Shown here piece after piece: positions 25,401 to 38,503 of a stretch of 64,000 nucleotides of DNA. Position 1 is the first letter of the stretch; each line of letters opens with the position of its first letter. The notes below the pieces were generated by a model. The model saw only the letters and a list, made by a program, of their open reading frames with translations, did not search any database and was not told where the DNA came from. Origin of the DNA: Hippophae tibetana (Eukaryota; Streptophyta; Magnoliopsida; Rosales; Elaeagnaceae); contig CM072806.1 in the NCBI GenBank assembly GCA_037013495.1, positions 7,246,001 through 7,310,000 of the forward strand, written 5' to 3'. The position numbers were made by a program, and so were the translations under genes.

Positions 25401-26199
25401 AAAAATAATACATTTACTAATTAAAAATTACAGTTTTTAAATATATATATATTAAAAATACTAAACTAATATTAAATCTAAACAGCTTAAATTTTAAAAT
25501 AGAATCAATAGTTATGAAACACTTTATCTCGTAACTTTATTTATAAATTTCAAGTAGTAAATAATATTATTAAAAATATAAAAATAATATATTTAAAAAT
25601 TATAATCATTAAGAACAATACTATTTTATATCAAATTTATACATTTTTAATATTATTTCATATTAAACATTATCTAATTAGACATCATTTAATATTAACT
25701 ATAATTTTTTAACATGTTTAATTTTGATCTTCTTTTAATTAAACTTTATTAAATCTAAATTATTACTTTTTATTATAAATTTTAAAAGTGTAATTTTTTA
25801 TATTTTTCATTATTTTTTTCTTTTACAAAGTTTTTGCTTATAAAAACACATCTTAAAATATTAATCTATAATAAATTAACACATTCCCTTCAAATGAATA
25901 AATTTTTTGGTATTTAAAAAGTATATAATTTTTTTTAAAAAGAAAAAAAATCAAAATATAGATAGAAATAAGAGAATCATGATGTCACTAATGCAATAAT
26001 AAAAACGAGAGTTTTGAGTATATATTTCTACTTGAAAATGTTACTCTAGAAGTACTTAAAAATATTGAGTGAAAAAAACAAAAAAAAATTATATAGTTAA
26101 GAATTTTGTTTGTTCTTTTAACTCTAATATCTCTTTATAGCTTCTTTTGATTATCGAAATCCCTATATAAGATTTTTGTTTTACTGTTTAAGATATGCA
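22427..26199. other. AT-rich intergenic DNA upstream of KAI2
   Basis: No gene or paired terminal repeat is visible. The first few hundred bases should hold the KAI2 promoter. Around 24290-24420 a stretch of more balanced composition with phrases such as gggaccaaagcttgaac resembles dispersed-repeat debris, but I cannot assign it. Confidence 0.45.
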
Positions 26200-27935
26200 A
26201 TACTTGAATTCAAAACGTTAACAATTTTAGACAACTCAATTTTTTTCTAAGATACAGGATTTAAGCTTATAGATTTTGACTTTGTCACTTAATTTTGTTA
26301 CTTTAACTAGTATTCTATCTTTTTCTTTCTTACAATCCACTAAGTCTATAAACAGTTCATCAAGGTTATTAGCATAAATTTAGTAAGTGAAAATTCAAAA
26401 TTACTTTCCTCACTATCCAAGCCAATGTCAAAATCACTGAAGTGTAACCAATAATTGCAGTAAATGCTAGGTAGTTTGTGCCATAATTTCCTAAGTCATT
26501 AGTATTGTCGTCTGTCACTTGTTGAATCATTAAGGGTAGCATTGAAGGCTCTTCCAATTTTCTTCTTTTTTGGCACACTTCAATGTAAATGATCCATCCA
26601 ATTACATTCAAAATAATGTGGTTCAATGGGTTTAGTTTTCTTACATTCAGAACTCATAGGTTTGAGTTCTTTTGATTTATGATCCTTTGTACGTCTTGAT
26701 TGCCAATTAGTTTGTAAGTTGTTTCGGTTGAAGATTTTCTTAAGCCTTTTGGCTATGAGTATCAATTCTTCATCACCCTTGTCATTATCATTATCACCAT
26801 CATTAGTCATGATGGTTTTGAAAGTGACACGTTTGTTTTTTGTAGGTGTTTGAAAGCTCATTTTAAAGATTTGAAGTTAATCAATAAGTTACTCAATTTT
26901 GATGGTGTCTATATCTTTACTTTCATCAATAGCAATGACCTTTTCATGGAAGAGATCTAATAATGAGCAAATAATCTTTCAAACTAACTTGAATTCATCA
27001 ATTTTCTTTCTAAGATTTGAAGAGGTGGTAGAAGTATCACACAATTTAACATATAATTCATAGAATGTCTCAATTTTTTCCATCTTAAGGTTTTCAAACT
27101 TAGTACTCAGCATAAGAAGTTTAGTTTGTTTAACTTGCATGGTGCTCTCATAAGTAGCCTCTAGAGTATCCCAAGCACGTTTAGCAATTTCAACATCAAA
27201 AGTACGGTGAAACCCACTAGATGACACAACATTAAATAAGATATTAATACCCTTTTAATTCCAATTATTGTAACTTTTATCCTCAATAGTCCATCATTCT
27301 TAGGCTTAATTATTAATATATTATCTTTGATAACCGTAAGTTGTTCTCAACTATAAATGAAAGAATTTCACCCACTTTCATTTAGAGACACATAAAAAGG
27401 CTCTTATATGAGCCTTCCAATATAGATAGTTAGACTCGTCAAAGAAGAAAGCATGGGTTGTAGAAGAACCCTTCATCAAATGATCCATAACAAGGTTCTA
27501 TAAAATACTAAGTATATATACATGAATATTCTAATACCAATTGAAAGTTTAAGTAATAAATCTAATTAATTTTGCTAATTATGTCTAATTAAAACAATTA
27601 TCAAGTAGCTAAATATACAATCGGGTGTAAATAATAGAATAGAAAAATAAAGATAAATATGACACATGATATTTTTGATAGAAATAATCCAAGTTATAAA
27701 AATAATCTAAGAGAAAAATCACTAATCAACCAGACCATCTAACTAACTACCATAAAAAATTAGTTCAACTACAAAGTAAGATCTCATATTATCTTTCACA
27801 AATAAAGTCTCAAAAGTAATCTACTTATAATCTTTTGTTTTTTTAATCTTTACAAAGTAGGTGTATGGATCCAGATCAACGTTTTGATATCTTTAGTCAT
27901 ATGAACAATCGAATTTCTTAATTGCATTTTTAAAA
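26200..27935 (-). mobile_element. copia family 2, copy 1: 5' LTR plus gag only
   Basis: On the minus strand a 5' LTR (about 27935-27540) is followed by a primer-binding site (TGGTATTAG, 27539-27531) and a decayed gag. The gag shows the UBN2-type segment at 27227-26979 (FDVEIAKRAWDTLEATYES, then a KIETFYELY motif) and a basic region ending in a broken zinc knuckle (26861-26580 and on, with YFECNWMDH). Homology to the copy at 58.7-60.8 kb continues to about 26200 and then stops; protease, integrase and RT are absent. The LTR, leader and gag can be aligned with the other two copies, so this is one family whose members here are all truncated. Confidence 0.8.
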
Positions 27936-30900
27936 TTAGGATAAAAATTAACAATAAAATTAGATCAATGATAAATTTTTAAAGATATAATTGCTAATGA
28001 AAATTTAAAACTATCATTATTAATAAATTAAAAAAAATAATAAGATTACCTTTATAATCCAAAAATAATAATTTTAAGATTGATTCTAATTATTATAATC
28101 ACAACTAAAGTTATTTAATAAAATATTAAAATAATTAATTATATATAAATAATAAAACTCCTAAAATTTATAACTATAAATATAATATCTTTTATATTTA
28201 GTTCATACATTTTTACTATTTAAAAAATTTAACACATTTTTTTACATTAAATTAACTATGTTTCAAATTGATCTATTATAATTTAGATTTGTTTAATGTT
28301 AAATATTATTTAATTTAACTCGATTTAATATTATTTAGTGTTATTTTATTGTTATAAATTTTACAAGTATAATTGAAATTTTTAATTATACTTAAGATTT
28401 GTTGTTTTTAATTTATTTTAAAATATATAAATTTATATAAAATATTTAAAAATAGTAATATTTTTTTAGTGGAAGGTAAACTTGATTAATGATACTTGCC
28501 TATTAGGCACGTAATTTGCCATTTTTTAAGGAAAAGTCTTTTAGGTTGGGATATAGTTTGAATAATAGGTGTTTTTTGAAAATATTTTTTATTTTTGTGT
28601 ATAAATAATTTAATTATTTATTATTGTTTTATTCTTAATCCTCTTTATACAATAATATATATTTATTTTCATAAAATGTTTAAATATATATATTTATTTA
28701 TATTATAATAGACGTAAATAATTTAAAAAAAATTAAAATAAAATTTTATGTATAAAAAATATGGTATTATACAATTAAATTATTTGTTTATTTAATATTC
28801 TCAATAATAATTAATATTATAATAAAAATAAAAACTATCTGTATAACTCGTACTATTAAAGCACTCGAGGTATGTCGGATCTTTCCTTAAAAAAAACTCA
28901 CGTTTAACTTATTACTTTTATTATTTTTATTATAATTGATTACATATATTATTATAATTTTTTTAATCAACTATTTTAATTAAAAATTAAAAAAAAATTC
29001 TTAACACTCATCTAATTTCTCTACTTTATTTTTAATAGAGATATAAATTTTAGAATTTTATATATATGTTGAGATTTGAGTTATAATGAAAGAAAAATAT
29101 AGTACAAGAAAAGAAAAAAAATATTTTTTAATTTTTAAATTAAAAAATTAATTAAAAAGGTTTATAATAACATAAATATTTAATTATTAAAAAAAACTAA
29201 TAACTTTTATAAAATTATCAAGTTATTTATTCGTTATGCTACGTGTAGCTAATTCTTAGGCATAAATCTAATTCTTATGCAACTTCAAAAGTTGGGTCCT
29301 CTTTTTCCAAAAAAAAAAACCCTACCTGCTTTCTTGGATCAATCTAACAGTCACGTACGAAGATATACAGATTTGAATTATATATATATATATATATATA
29401 ATCTCGTGTTTAAAAATATTATAATATTACCTCAGTTTACAAACTGAACCGCACTTAACCGGTCCAAAAGTAGTAACTTAGAAAAATAAAAATAAAATCA
29501 GATAAATACAATTCCTTCATCGTGGATGTCAATAAATGCCAAATATATAAGATTACACTTGCAACAACCAGAAAGTTTTCTTGACCCAAAAAAAGAAGAA
29601 AAAGAAGAAGAAAGAAATTGAAGCTTTTAAAAGAGGCATAGAAATATAGGATTAATGATTTCCTCCTCAAATTTGTCCAATAGTTTTCTCCTTTTTTATT
29701 AATGTATTTTTTTATCATTAGTACCTTCAGTGTTTCAGCATGTTTCCTCCTTATACTTTAGATAAATATCAGGTATAGTAAATTTAAAAATGAAATTTAA
29801 CTGTAGTGACAAAATTATAATGTTAATTAAGACCGTAATGAATTTGTAATATATGAAAGTTTCGCCCTCTTGCATTATTGTTAAATTACAGTAAAAATAT
29901 TATTTTTTTATTAAAATATCTTAAATATTATTACTAAAATATTGATTCTACTAAGAAGATGAGATTGATTAGTTATAGTATCATAACAAATAAATTTATC
30001 TCTTTATAATATTTAATATAATTAAATAATTTATTTTATTATTTCAAACATATTAAATACTTATTCTATTATGTTTTTCAAAAAAAATATATATACTATA
30101 ACATTAATTAATTTGTTAACTTATTGATAAATATAAATTTTAAAAAATATATGAATTAAATAAAAAAAATTAGTTTAAAATGTTAGTAATTGATTGCTTT
30201 CGTATTTTATTAAGTTTTATAAAAATATTTCATAATTCTAATAAAATTTTCAAATTTTTATAAAAATTATATTTCAATATGTTGGTTGATATTTTAAACT
30301 TTAATCCCAATTTGAATAGTCTCTTTTCACTTATCAAATGTTATTTATTATTTTTTATAGTATTTAAAAATATGTATTTTGTACCTAATTTTTATATTTT
30401 TATTTATTTATTTATTAATATTGGGAGAAAAGTTTTACAAAAAATCTTCAAAATTATATCATTTGTATCATTTCATTTAGTAAATGCAGAATATTACATT
30501 ATTTTAATATTTTAATATTATCATATTTTTTTAAAATAACATTTTATATGGACATATTTTTTTAAAAAATCAGATTAAGTAACATCATTTTTAATCTAAG
30601 AAAATAAAAGATACTTATAGTTTAATATAAAATATCTCAACGATTTAATCTAAGAAATATTTATAATATTTTTTCTTATTTTAAAATATATAACTATTTC
30701 TGTACAAAAAATATGATAATTACACATCACGGAATGTATATTTGGGGATTATAATTTGTCACGTGTTTTCTAACTTGCTTGGTTTAGCATTACTATTTTT
30801 TTATAAATTAAATATATTAATAAATTTATATAAAATTAATAAATTAAAATTATTTTAATATTCAATAAGCTATATATTTTAGTTATATTTTAATAAATTT

Positions 30901-31250
30901 TAATCAAGTTTTCATATGATTAAAATATTTAAAATATATTTTTTATTAAAAAATAAAATAATTAATTTTAAATAAATAATTAATGTATTTAATTTATAAA
31001 GAAAAATGTACAGAAGTGTCCACTCATCCTTTGCCATTAGGATTAAATCGGTTCAATGTTCACAGACTTTCTTTTTCCCTTACTTTCTCGTGACCTTGTG
31101 AATGTCAATAAATCACAATCAATTCCCATCCCACGTAAGAACCCACCAATAAGCCATTCAGATTTTTACACTTTAATCATAATAAGCACCGCATTTTAGA
31201 AATGGATAAAAAAAAAATGATAAAATCTCTCATTAACCTAGAAGGTAAGA
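27936..31250. other. very AT-rich intergenic DNA
   Basis: No convincing gene. Frames at 29455-29718 and 30279-30515 are low-complexity and hydrophobic, as expected from AT-rich sequence by chance. A TA microsatellite lies near 29380. Confidence 0.55.
29379..29400. repeat. TA microsatellite
   Basis: About eleven TA dinucleotides in a row. Confidence 0.9.
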
Positions 31251-31284
31251 AAATTGAAACAAGCGCGGAAAAGGATCAAACACG

Positions 31285-31512
31285 GTGGCTAACATCAAAG
31301 AAAGCCGTTATCAACGAGAAAGTGGGAGTTTAGACTTGATGAACGAGCTCTTGCCGCGTCATAGGAAAGCGGGCAGGCAAAATAACCATTCCATTCGAAG
31401 GAGGAAGTTTATTTCTATATTGAAAAAGACTCCGTGCGACTCGAATGCATTCTCGAAAGAAAAAAATATTTGTCCATCTAGATCGAAAAGAAGTTGGGGA
31501 GGAATGGGTTAG
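31285..31512 (+). CDS. unrecognised small ORF in a GC-richer patch
   Basis: A 75-codon frame starting MANIKESRYQRESGSLDL and ending SKRSWGGMG. It is basic and polar, without a signal peptide or membrane segment. The patch 31255-31510 is close to 45 percent G+C by eye, against far lower values on both sides, so it stands out in composition. I do not recognise the protein. Possibilities are a fragment of organellar DNA inserted in the nucleus, a decayed transposon frame, or a short host gene. No TATA box or splice context decides between them. In-frame upstream sequence does not extend the match to any known domain. Confidence 0.25.
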   Translation: MANIKESRYQRESGSLDLMNELLPRHRKAGRQNNHSIRRRKFISILKKTPCDSNAFSKEKNICPSRSKRSWGGMG

Positions 31513-32304
31513 ATTACACGCGGTTATTCAAAATATTGGTTTAATTCTTATTCAATAAAATTTTAAAATGAGTACAATTTTGAATTAAAATTGAAAATGA
31601 AATAATGAATATAATTATACCGATAATCATACCCAAAATTAATTATATATTATTTAATAATTAAGATTTCTTAAAAAAAATTAGAAAAACAATTTTTTTT
31701 AAATATATTTTAGTAAATTTTTTAAATCATTATCTACACATAAAAAATAATCCCTAAATCGGTTTTTAAGTATAGTTTTTATAATTTGATTAAAAAATAA
31801 TTATATCAAAAACCATAATAACTGTTCCCATCAATGTAGCTTTTACGTTCTCCCTTGACTCTTATCACTTCCACTCATGACAGCTAACATTCTCAGCCAC
31901 TGACACAAATTCAATTTCTTTCGAGTATATTATAATTTTCATATTAATTACTATCAACACCCACATAAATTATATATCCACCCACATTAAGGAGGAAAAA
32001 AAAAAGAGGAATCTTCGAAACAGCTCAACTCCAAACTGAAATACAATATTCAAAGTCATTCAAATTAAAGGTATCTAGATGGCTAAAGAAACCTCTTAGC
32101 ACTACAAAAACTTTTTCACAAAAGGAAATTGCAGGCATGCGCGCCTAGCAATATCACTATATGGTTTCCAGAGTTTAAGCTTTAGTTTATATAATGATGT
32201 GGCTTGATGCAAGACTCAAACTTTTTTTCATTTATAATTGTCTAACAATAAAATTAAAGTCACGTATTTGAATTTGAATCGGAAAGAACATTCCTTAACG
32301 TTCT
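31513..32304. other. intergenic DNA and 3' flank of the MAKR-like gene
   Basis: AT-rich sequence. The right half (about 32000-32300) should contain the 3' UTR of the minus-strand gene that ends at 32305. I see no other feature. Confidence 0.5.
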
Positions 32305-33390
32305 TTAGACATACGATGGAAAGTTTGCATGCGAAAGTTGCTTTAACCATTCATATGTTCGGTGATGTGACATGTCTTGCTTTCCTTGTTGCTTTAGCTT
32401 TTGCATTTTCTTCTTCAACTCTATCACTACCTTCTCATGATCTTTCGTTGCTTTCTTTGAAGTACTAATTTGATGATCATCATCTTCTTTCACAATAAGA
32501 CTTTCAGTTTCAATAGTAGTACTGGTACTGCTTTTGCTTCTATTCTTAGTGAAAAAAACGTTGGAATTATCAACTGTTTGACTAAAAGAACACTTACACC
32601 CACTTAAGAATTTCAATTTACTCTGTTTCTCCTCCTTCAACAGAGTATCCTTTAGTCTGTTTTTGCTCTGTACACTGCTATTGCTACGAATTACCTTCAG
32701 TTCTTGCAAATCCATATCTGGTGTACGAAATACACCCAATCGGAAAAAACCCCAAAATGAAGATTTATGATTTCGGCTATTGACTCTTTCGACATAAACA
32801 GTTGAAGCTCTGATTTGGGGTTTTGGACTTGGGTGAAAATGGTTTCTGGGTACTCTTGATTCTGAACCAACTCTTGTTATTGCTGTAGTTAATGAGCTTC
32901 CATTGCTGCTACTAATTGATGATGAGCGTTGGGTACTTCTACTGCTATAGCTATTGCTTCGACTACTAATATTGCTTCTTAAACTACGACCCATTGAACC
33001 AAAATGGTCCATAGACTCGGATCGAGACAAGCATTGACTAGCATTTTGGATATGAGGTTTGAACCCAGTTCTTAAATTTAAACCATGCTCTAAACTGACT
33101 GAGTGACGTAATGGCAAAATTTGACCTTGAAAGAACAATTCATCTGCTGCACACATTTCTGATTCTGTTGAACCAAAAACAAATTCTTGATCTTGGGTTT
33201 CAATTTCACCGACCAGTGTTACATTTCTCTCATAACTTGATTGTTTGTAATTTTCTTCTTTGTTCTTTGTATTGAGAGGAAAGTCAGAGAGTGAAATGAC
33301 GTCGTCGCCGTCTTCTTCTTGCTCTGTTTTTGAATTTTTGTATCTTTCTTCTTTGCAGGCAGTATTAATAGGACTATTGCTTCTTTCCAT
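32305..33390 (-). CDS. serine-rich BKI1/MAKR- or DUF1645-like protein
   Basis: An intronless 361-residue frame with its ATG at 33388-33390 and a TATA box 52 bp upstream. Residues 69-95 carry EFVFGSTE...ADELFFQGQILPLR, the type of motif seen in BRI1 kinase inhibitor BKI1, membrane-associated kinase regulators (MAKR) and DUF1645 proteins. Residues 122-180 are a low-complexity Ser/Arg region. Residues 213-235 (WGFFRLGVFRTPDMDLQELK) form a second conserved-looking block, followed by SGCKCS at 263-268. Residues 314-338 are Lys-rich and possibly a short amphipathic helix. There is no signal peptide or membrane span. Known MAKR proteins bind the plasma membrane through basic residues and modulate receptor kinases; that role is inferred here. 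The BKI1-type C-terminal receptor-binding motif is not evident, so DUF1645 or an uncharacterised relative remains possible. The gene is surely real; its function is uncertain. Confidence 0.85.
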   Translation of the reverse strand: MERSNSPINTACKEERYKNSKTEQEEDGDDVISLSDFPLNTKNKEENYKQSSYERNVTLVGEIETQDQEFVFGSTESEMCAADELFFQGQILPLRHSVSLEHGLNLRTGFKPHIQNASQCLSRSESMDHFGSMGRSLRSNISSRSNSYSSRSTQRSSSISSSNGSSLTTAITRVGSESRVPRNHFHPSPKPQIRASTVYVERVNSRNHKSSFWGFFRLGVFRTPDMDLQELKVIRSNSSVQSKNRLKDTLLKEEKQSKLKFLSGCKCSFSQTVDNSNVFFTKNRSKSSTSTTIETESLIVKEDDDHQISTSKKATKDHEKVVIELKKKMQKLKQQGKQDMSHHRTYEWLKQLSHANFPSYV

Positions 33391-33441
33391 CGCCTAATTG
33401 GCTAAGAGTTCTTATGCAAGAAAGAAGAACATAGATACTAA

Positions 33442-33449
33442 TATTTATA
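33442..33449 (-). promoter_or_regulatory. TATA box of the MAKR-like gene
   Basis: On the minus strand the context is aagtataaatatt, 52 bases before the ATG, giving a short leader of roughly 20-25 nt. Confidence 0.6.
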
Positions 33450-34919
33450 CTTAGAATCGAGCAAATATATATTTGAAAGGGTGGTACTTTTACTATGTAA
33501 TTTAGTCTCGAGAATCACCTCGTCTTTTTTATTTTATAAAATACATTAAAGAGATATTTAGTAATTTTGAAATTATTTATAAAAAATTATTAAGAATACT
33601 TTTGTTATTTCATTATTCAATAATATCTTTAATATTATTTAAAAAAAATATTAATAAAATATCTATTTATATTACTAAAAATATTTATGTGATTTTTTTA
33701 TAAATAAAATAATTAATAAGTATTTTTATATATATAAAAGAATTAATAAATATTTTTTAATTTAGAGAATTACATAATAATTTTATTAAAAAAATTACTG
33801 TAAAACATTTCTCCATGTGAAAATATTAGTCACAGAGCAATAAAAAATATGAAATTTAAAAGTAAAGGCAAGTAGTGACAATTTAAAGTGATAAAGAAAG
33901 AATATTAAAGCAATAGGGAGGTAGGCCAACCAAATAGTGAACCTTTTTGTCTTGGAGTAAGTAATTTAAAGAAATTGCAGTTTATGGGACCGCCACTACC
34001 TGAAATACTGCTATTATATTTATTATTATCGAATTATATTTTATATTAATATAATTTTTTTAAAAAATTATATTAATTTTAAATTTTATTTACTTAAAAT
34101 ATCATGTTATGATTTTTTTTATCTGTTTTTAGTATTATTATTCTATTTGTGTTAAATATAATAAATGTTAAATTAAATTTTAATTAGATATAAAATTAAA
34201 AATATAAGAAGGTAAAATAAATAAAAAATTATTAAATTGTATTGCGTGCATTACTATATCCTAAGCCGTGGCAATAAATCTTTTATACGCCACATTGTAA
34301 CAGTGCTTACATTATTATAAGATTTTTCTATGTTAAATAAAGATTTGTTAATCTTTATGTAGTACTTTTTTGGACAAATATAGAATACTGGCTAATTATC
34401 ACATATTTATGTTAATATAATAAAAGAGGAGGGCATTTTTGAAATACTATTATTCTTGTTTTTATATATTTTTAAGTAAAGATATATCCATACTATTATT
34501 TAGTTCAATGATATTCATTTTAATTAAATTTAACAATAATTTCAATAAATTGAAATATCTTAGAGTTATCAATAATTATTAAATTTAATAAAAATAAATA
34601 CTAATAAATTAAATAAAAATATTTGATGTATTATAATTAATAATAAAAGTAAAAAATAATATCAAAATAAGAATAGAATGAATCAAAAAAATACCCATAA
34701 TTAATAAAAATCAGCCGTATAAAATGATCACGAATGTGTAACAATTAGCATTTTTCTCAATTGTAGTTAGTTAGAAATGTGATTATAAGGCCTTTTATCT
34801 TCGAAGCCAGAGGATAACTAATGGCAGAGAGATATATAGTCATTTAAATACTATTTTAACACATTATACATTCACAATGTGGACTTTCTTTTTTCGATCT
34901 TAGATAATCACTTTCATGC
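33450..34919. other. intergenic DNA
   Basis: Promoter flank of the minus-strand gene on the left, then AT-rich sequence with no recognisable frame or repeat up to the copia remnant. Confidence 0.5.
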
Positions 34920-37900
34920 CATTCACGACCTTAGATTCCTCCCACTCTAAAAATCATTGCAACTAATCAATAAAAAGTTCTTCAATTATTACAAACATAA
35001 TGATCACGAGACTTATTATCGTCACAACAAATCTATTATTAATGTTGCTAATAATGAGCCTAATTCGTCGATACTTTTTAATTTAATTAAGTCTTAATCT
35101 TCTGGATTCACTATTAACCTCTCCCCCACTGAACTATAAGAGATCATAATTGAGGTTGTTTGTATGGATGATAATGCATCTTTTTCCACTACTCTCTTAG
35201 TTCTTCTCGGTAAGTTTCAAACTTAGCTTTTTGATTCTGCATGTTGTAATCACATGACACCTCACTCATCTTTATTTTCCAAACTTGACCATGCATCACA
35301 TCCTCTTAATATTCATATAACTGATGGTTTCATCGCATAGTAATAGTCTAGATTTTGTTTCAACCTCTAACCTCTATGTTCCTAGGGTCTTCCATGTACT
35401 TGATCTATCCTATAATTTGTGTTCTATGAGACAATTAACTGAATTAGGATATCTCCTTATTTTTTACTATTCTAGGTGTATTGTGCAGGATCTGAGGACA
35501 GGGCAAGAGCTTGGGATCGGTCCTAGAGTTGAGCGTATGTTTCCCATGGACAATCTTTATCTTCGACCTGTTGTTCCGGTCTCTGTTATTGTTGCAACTG
35601 TTGTAATTTCTTCCTTACCTTTTCTCGCAATTTGGCATTCTCATCTTGGTCATTCATATCCTCTGGGGTGCAATAGTTAGCTTCTAAAGGTATATTGGGT
35701 TCGGTGTCCAAAAACAATTTTGATTGTACTTCATGCCAATTAGGAAAATAATGAGCCTTACCTTTCACTAATAGTGAATCTATCTCTAATAGTATTTTTG
35801 AGTTAATTCGTTTTGATCTTTGGGGACCTTCTTTTGTTACTAGTATTGATGGATCTCATTATTTTATTGTTTTTATTAATGATTATTCTCGTTATAGTTG
35901 GATCTTTCCTATGAAATCTCGTTCTGAAATCTTACAAATATATAGTAACTTTGCAAAAATGGTTGAAACATAATTCTCCAAACATATCAAAACTTCTTCG
36001 ATATGATAATGCTCTTAAATATACTCAATGTGCTTTTCAAGCTCTGTTACATTCCCACACATCATCTAACCTGTCCAGACACCTCTCAACAAAATTGTCA
36101 AGCCGAAAGAAAACTTCGTCATATTCTTGACACTGTTTGTGCTCTTCTTCTTTCTACCAAAGTTCCTGCCCTATTTTGGGGTGAAGCCGCTCTTAATGAT
36201 GTTCATGTCATTAATCGTATTCCAAGCATTGTCATTCACAATCAGACTATGTATGAGCACCTTTTTGGGTAATCCCCTGACTATCATTACCTTTGCTTCT
36301 TCGGCTCAGCATGTTTCGTTCTTCTTCAGCCTCATGAGCATAAGAAACTTAAGCCTCGCTCTAGACTTTGTTATTTCCTTGGTTATGGTGAAACTTAAAA
36401 GGTTATCGATGCTATGATTATGTCTCTCATCGTCTTCGTGTTTCTCGTAATGTTGTCTTTTGGGAACATCGCTTATTTGTTGAACTCTCTCACTTTCGTT
36501 CTTTACTAACTAACTCTTCAATTTTAAAAATCTTTCTGGATGAGTCTTATGTTTCTTCTATAGATACTCTTGATCCTTTGTTGGACTTATCTATTGAATA
36601 TTCAGATATTTTTGATGATTCTCCTAGATAGATTGTAGATGAATAGGTTGATGACGAGCTACCCCACATTGAGCTTAGGTCCCCTACTCCTCCTCCGCCT
36701 GAAGATCCTCCACAAGATATTCTACCATGCCACTCAACCCGGGTGAGATCCATTTATGCACATTTACTTGAATATCATTTTTACACTACGCTTGCTACAC
36801 TCTATGAGCCTCACACCTATCGTGAGGCATCTACTGACCATTTATGGCATAATTGCAATGAAAGAAGAAATTGATACATTAACCAAAAGCCATACCTGGG
36901 ATCTCGTTACTCTCTCTCTTGATCAGTTAGTGGTTAGTTGTAAGTGGATATATAAGATCAAGACTTGTTCTGATGGGTCCATCGAGTGCTACAAGACTCG
37001 TCTTATTACAAAAGGTTTTACACAAGAATACGAGATTAATTACGAAGAGACTTTTGCTCCAATTGCCCGTATATCCTCTGTTCATACCCTTTTAGTTGTT
37101 GCTGCTGCGAGTAAATGAGACCTCTTTTAGATGGATGTTAAAAATGTCTTCCTTAATAAGGTTCTTCATGAATAAGTCTATATGTAACCTCTTCCTAGTC
37201 TTTCTGTTGAAACAAATAAGGTTTGTCGCCTTTGACGTGCACTTTATGGCCTTAAATAAGATCCACGAGTGTGGTTTGTCAAGTCCAGCTCCATCATCCT
37301 TTGCTTGGGTTACACTGTCAGTCCTTATGATTATACCTTATTTCTTCATCACAATGATAAATTCACCATTTTGCTTCTCCTATATATGGATGATATGATC
37401 ATAATTGGTGATGACCTCAATGACACTCAAGAATTGAATAATTTTCTTAGTCAACAGTTTGAGATGAAAGACCTTGGACATCTCAGTTATTTCTTAGGTC
37501 TTGAGATCACTCGTTCCACAAATGGCCTTTATATAACTCAAGTCAAGTATGCATCTAACCTTTTATCTTGAGCTGGACTCACTGATAGTAAAATTGTTGA
37601 CACTTTAGTTGAATTTAATGCACATCTGACACCCTTGGGGGAAACTATTGTCTAATCCCTCTCTTTATAGACAATTGGTTGACAACCTGGTTTATCTCAC
37701 AGTTACTCATCCAGACATTTCTTATGTTATTCACCAGGTGAGCTAGTATCTGTCAGCTTCTCGATCGATTCACTATGTTGTTATTCTGCACATTCTACGA
37801 TACTTAAAGGGCACTCTCTTCCATGGCCTTCAGCTCAGCCTCATCTTGTACTTTGTGCATTCCCTGATGGTGATTGGGAAGGACATCCCACTGATTGCAG

Positions 37901-38478
37901 GTCCATTATAGGTTTTTTTTTCTCCTTGGTTCTTTCTTGATTTCTTGGCGAAGTAAGGAGTAAACTTTTGTGGCCCGTTCCAGTACTAAAGCAGAGTAGC
38001 GCGCTATTGCTTATATCATATCTGAGCTCCTTTGGCTACAATGATTTCTTAAAGATATGAGTGTGTCCACATTCTTTGCTACTCCCCTTTTATTGTGACA
38101 ATTAGAGTGACATTCATAATGCTCACAATAATGTCTTCTATGAACAGACTAAACATATTGAGATTGATTGTCACTTTATTCGTTCTCATCTTATCCATAG
38201 TGCTCTCAAGGTTTTCCCCATCTCTTTTAACAATCAACTTGCAGATATCTTCACCAAGAGACTTCTTAAGGGACACACTCATAATTTGGTTGACAAATTC
38301 AAGTTAGTTTCACATCCACCTTGAGTTTGATGGAAGATGTTAATGTATATCATATCTACAATTGTATATCATATTGTAGACTTTAATCACATATATTTTA
38401 CTTGTAACTTTTTTATAAAGACATCCTATATATTCATTAAAATATGAAATACAATATAATCATTCAATATTTTTAACA
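34920..38478 (+). mobile_element. copia family 3, copy 1: 5'-truncated
   Basis: Reads on the plus strand from the end of gag (a decayed zinc knuckle near 34985-35040) through protease (about 35220-35320), pre-integrase (35324-35680), integrase (about 35780-36270, with FWGEA), the Pro-rich linker (about 36590-36760), RT (36885-37570, with the active-site segment MDDMI) and RNase H (to about 38320). It ends in a purine-bearing stretch and a 3' LTR. Many stops and frameshifts are present. There is no 5' LTR, no primer-binding site and little gag. It matches the minus-strand copy at 38.5-43.2 kb segment by segment. At the protease/integrase border this copy keeps a Gln codon (IVQDLRTGQ) where the other has a stop. 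Confidence 0.85.
38338..38478 (+). repeat. 3' LTR of copia family 3, copy 1
   Basis: 141 bp from TGTTAATGTATATC to ATATTTTTAACA, with TG...CA ends and a ttttataaag TATA-like word. The preceding CACCTTGAGTTTGATGGAAGA is the typical polypurine context. It is recognisably related to the LTR at 43085-43238 (shared tatatattcatt and acaat..aatcatt blocks) but diverged. Confidence 0.75.
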
Positions 38479-38503
38479 TTTATGAATGTCTAAATAGATA
38501 CTT

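Noticed and set aside
30279-30515. 78-codon hydrophobic frame
   Set aside because: Low-complexity Phe/Ile/Tyr-rich frame expected by chance in AT-rich DNA.
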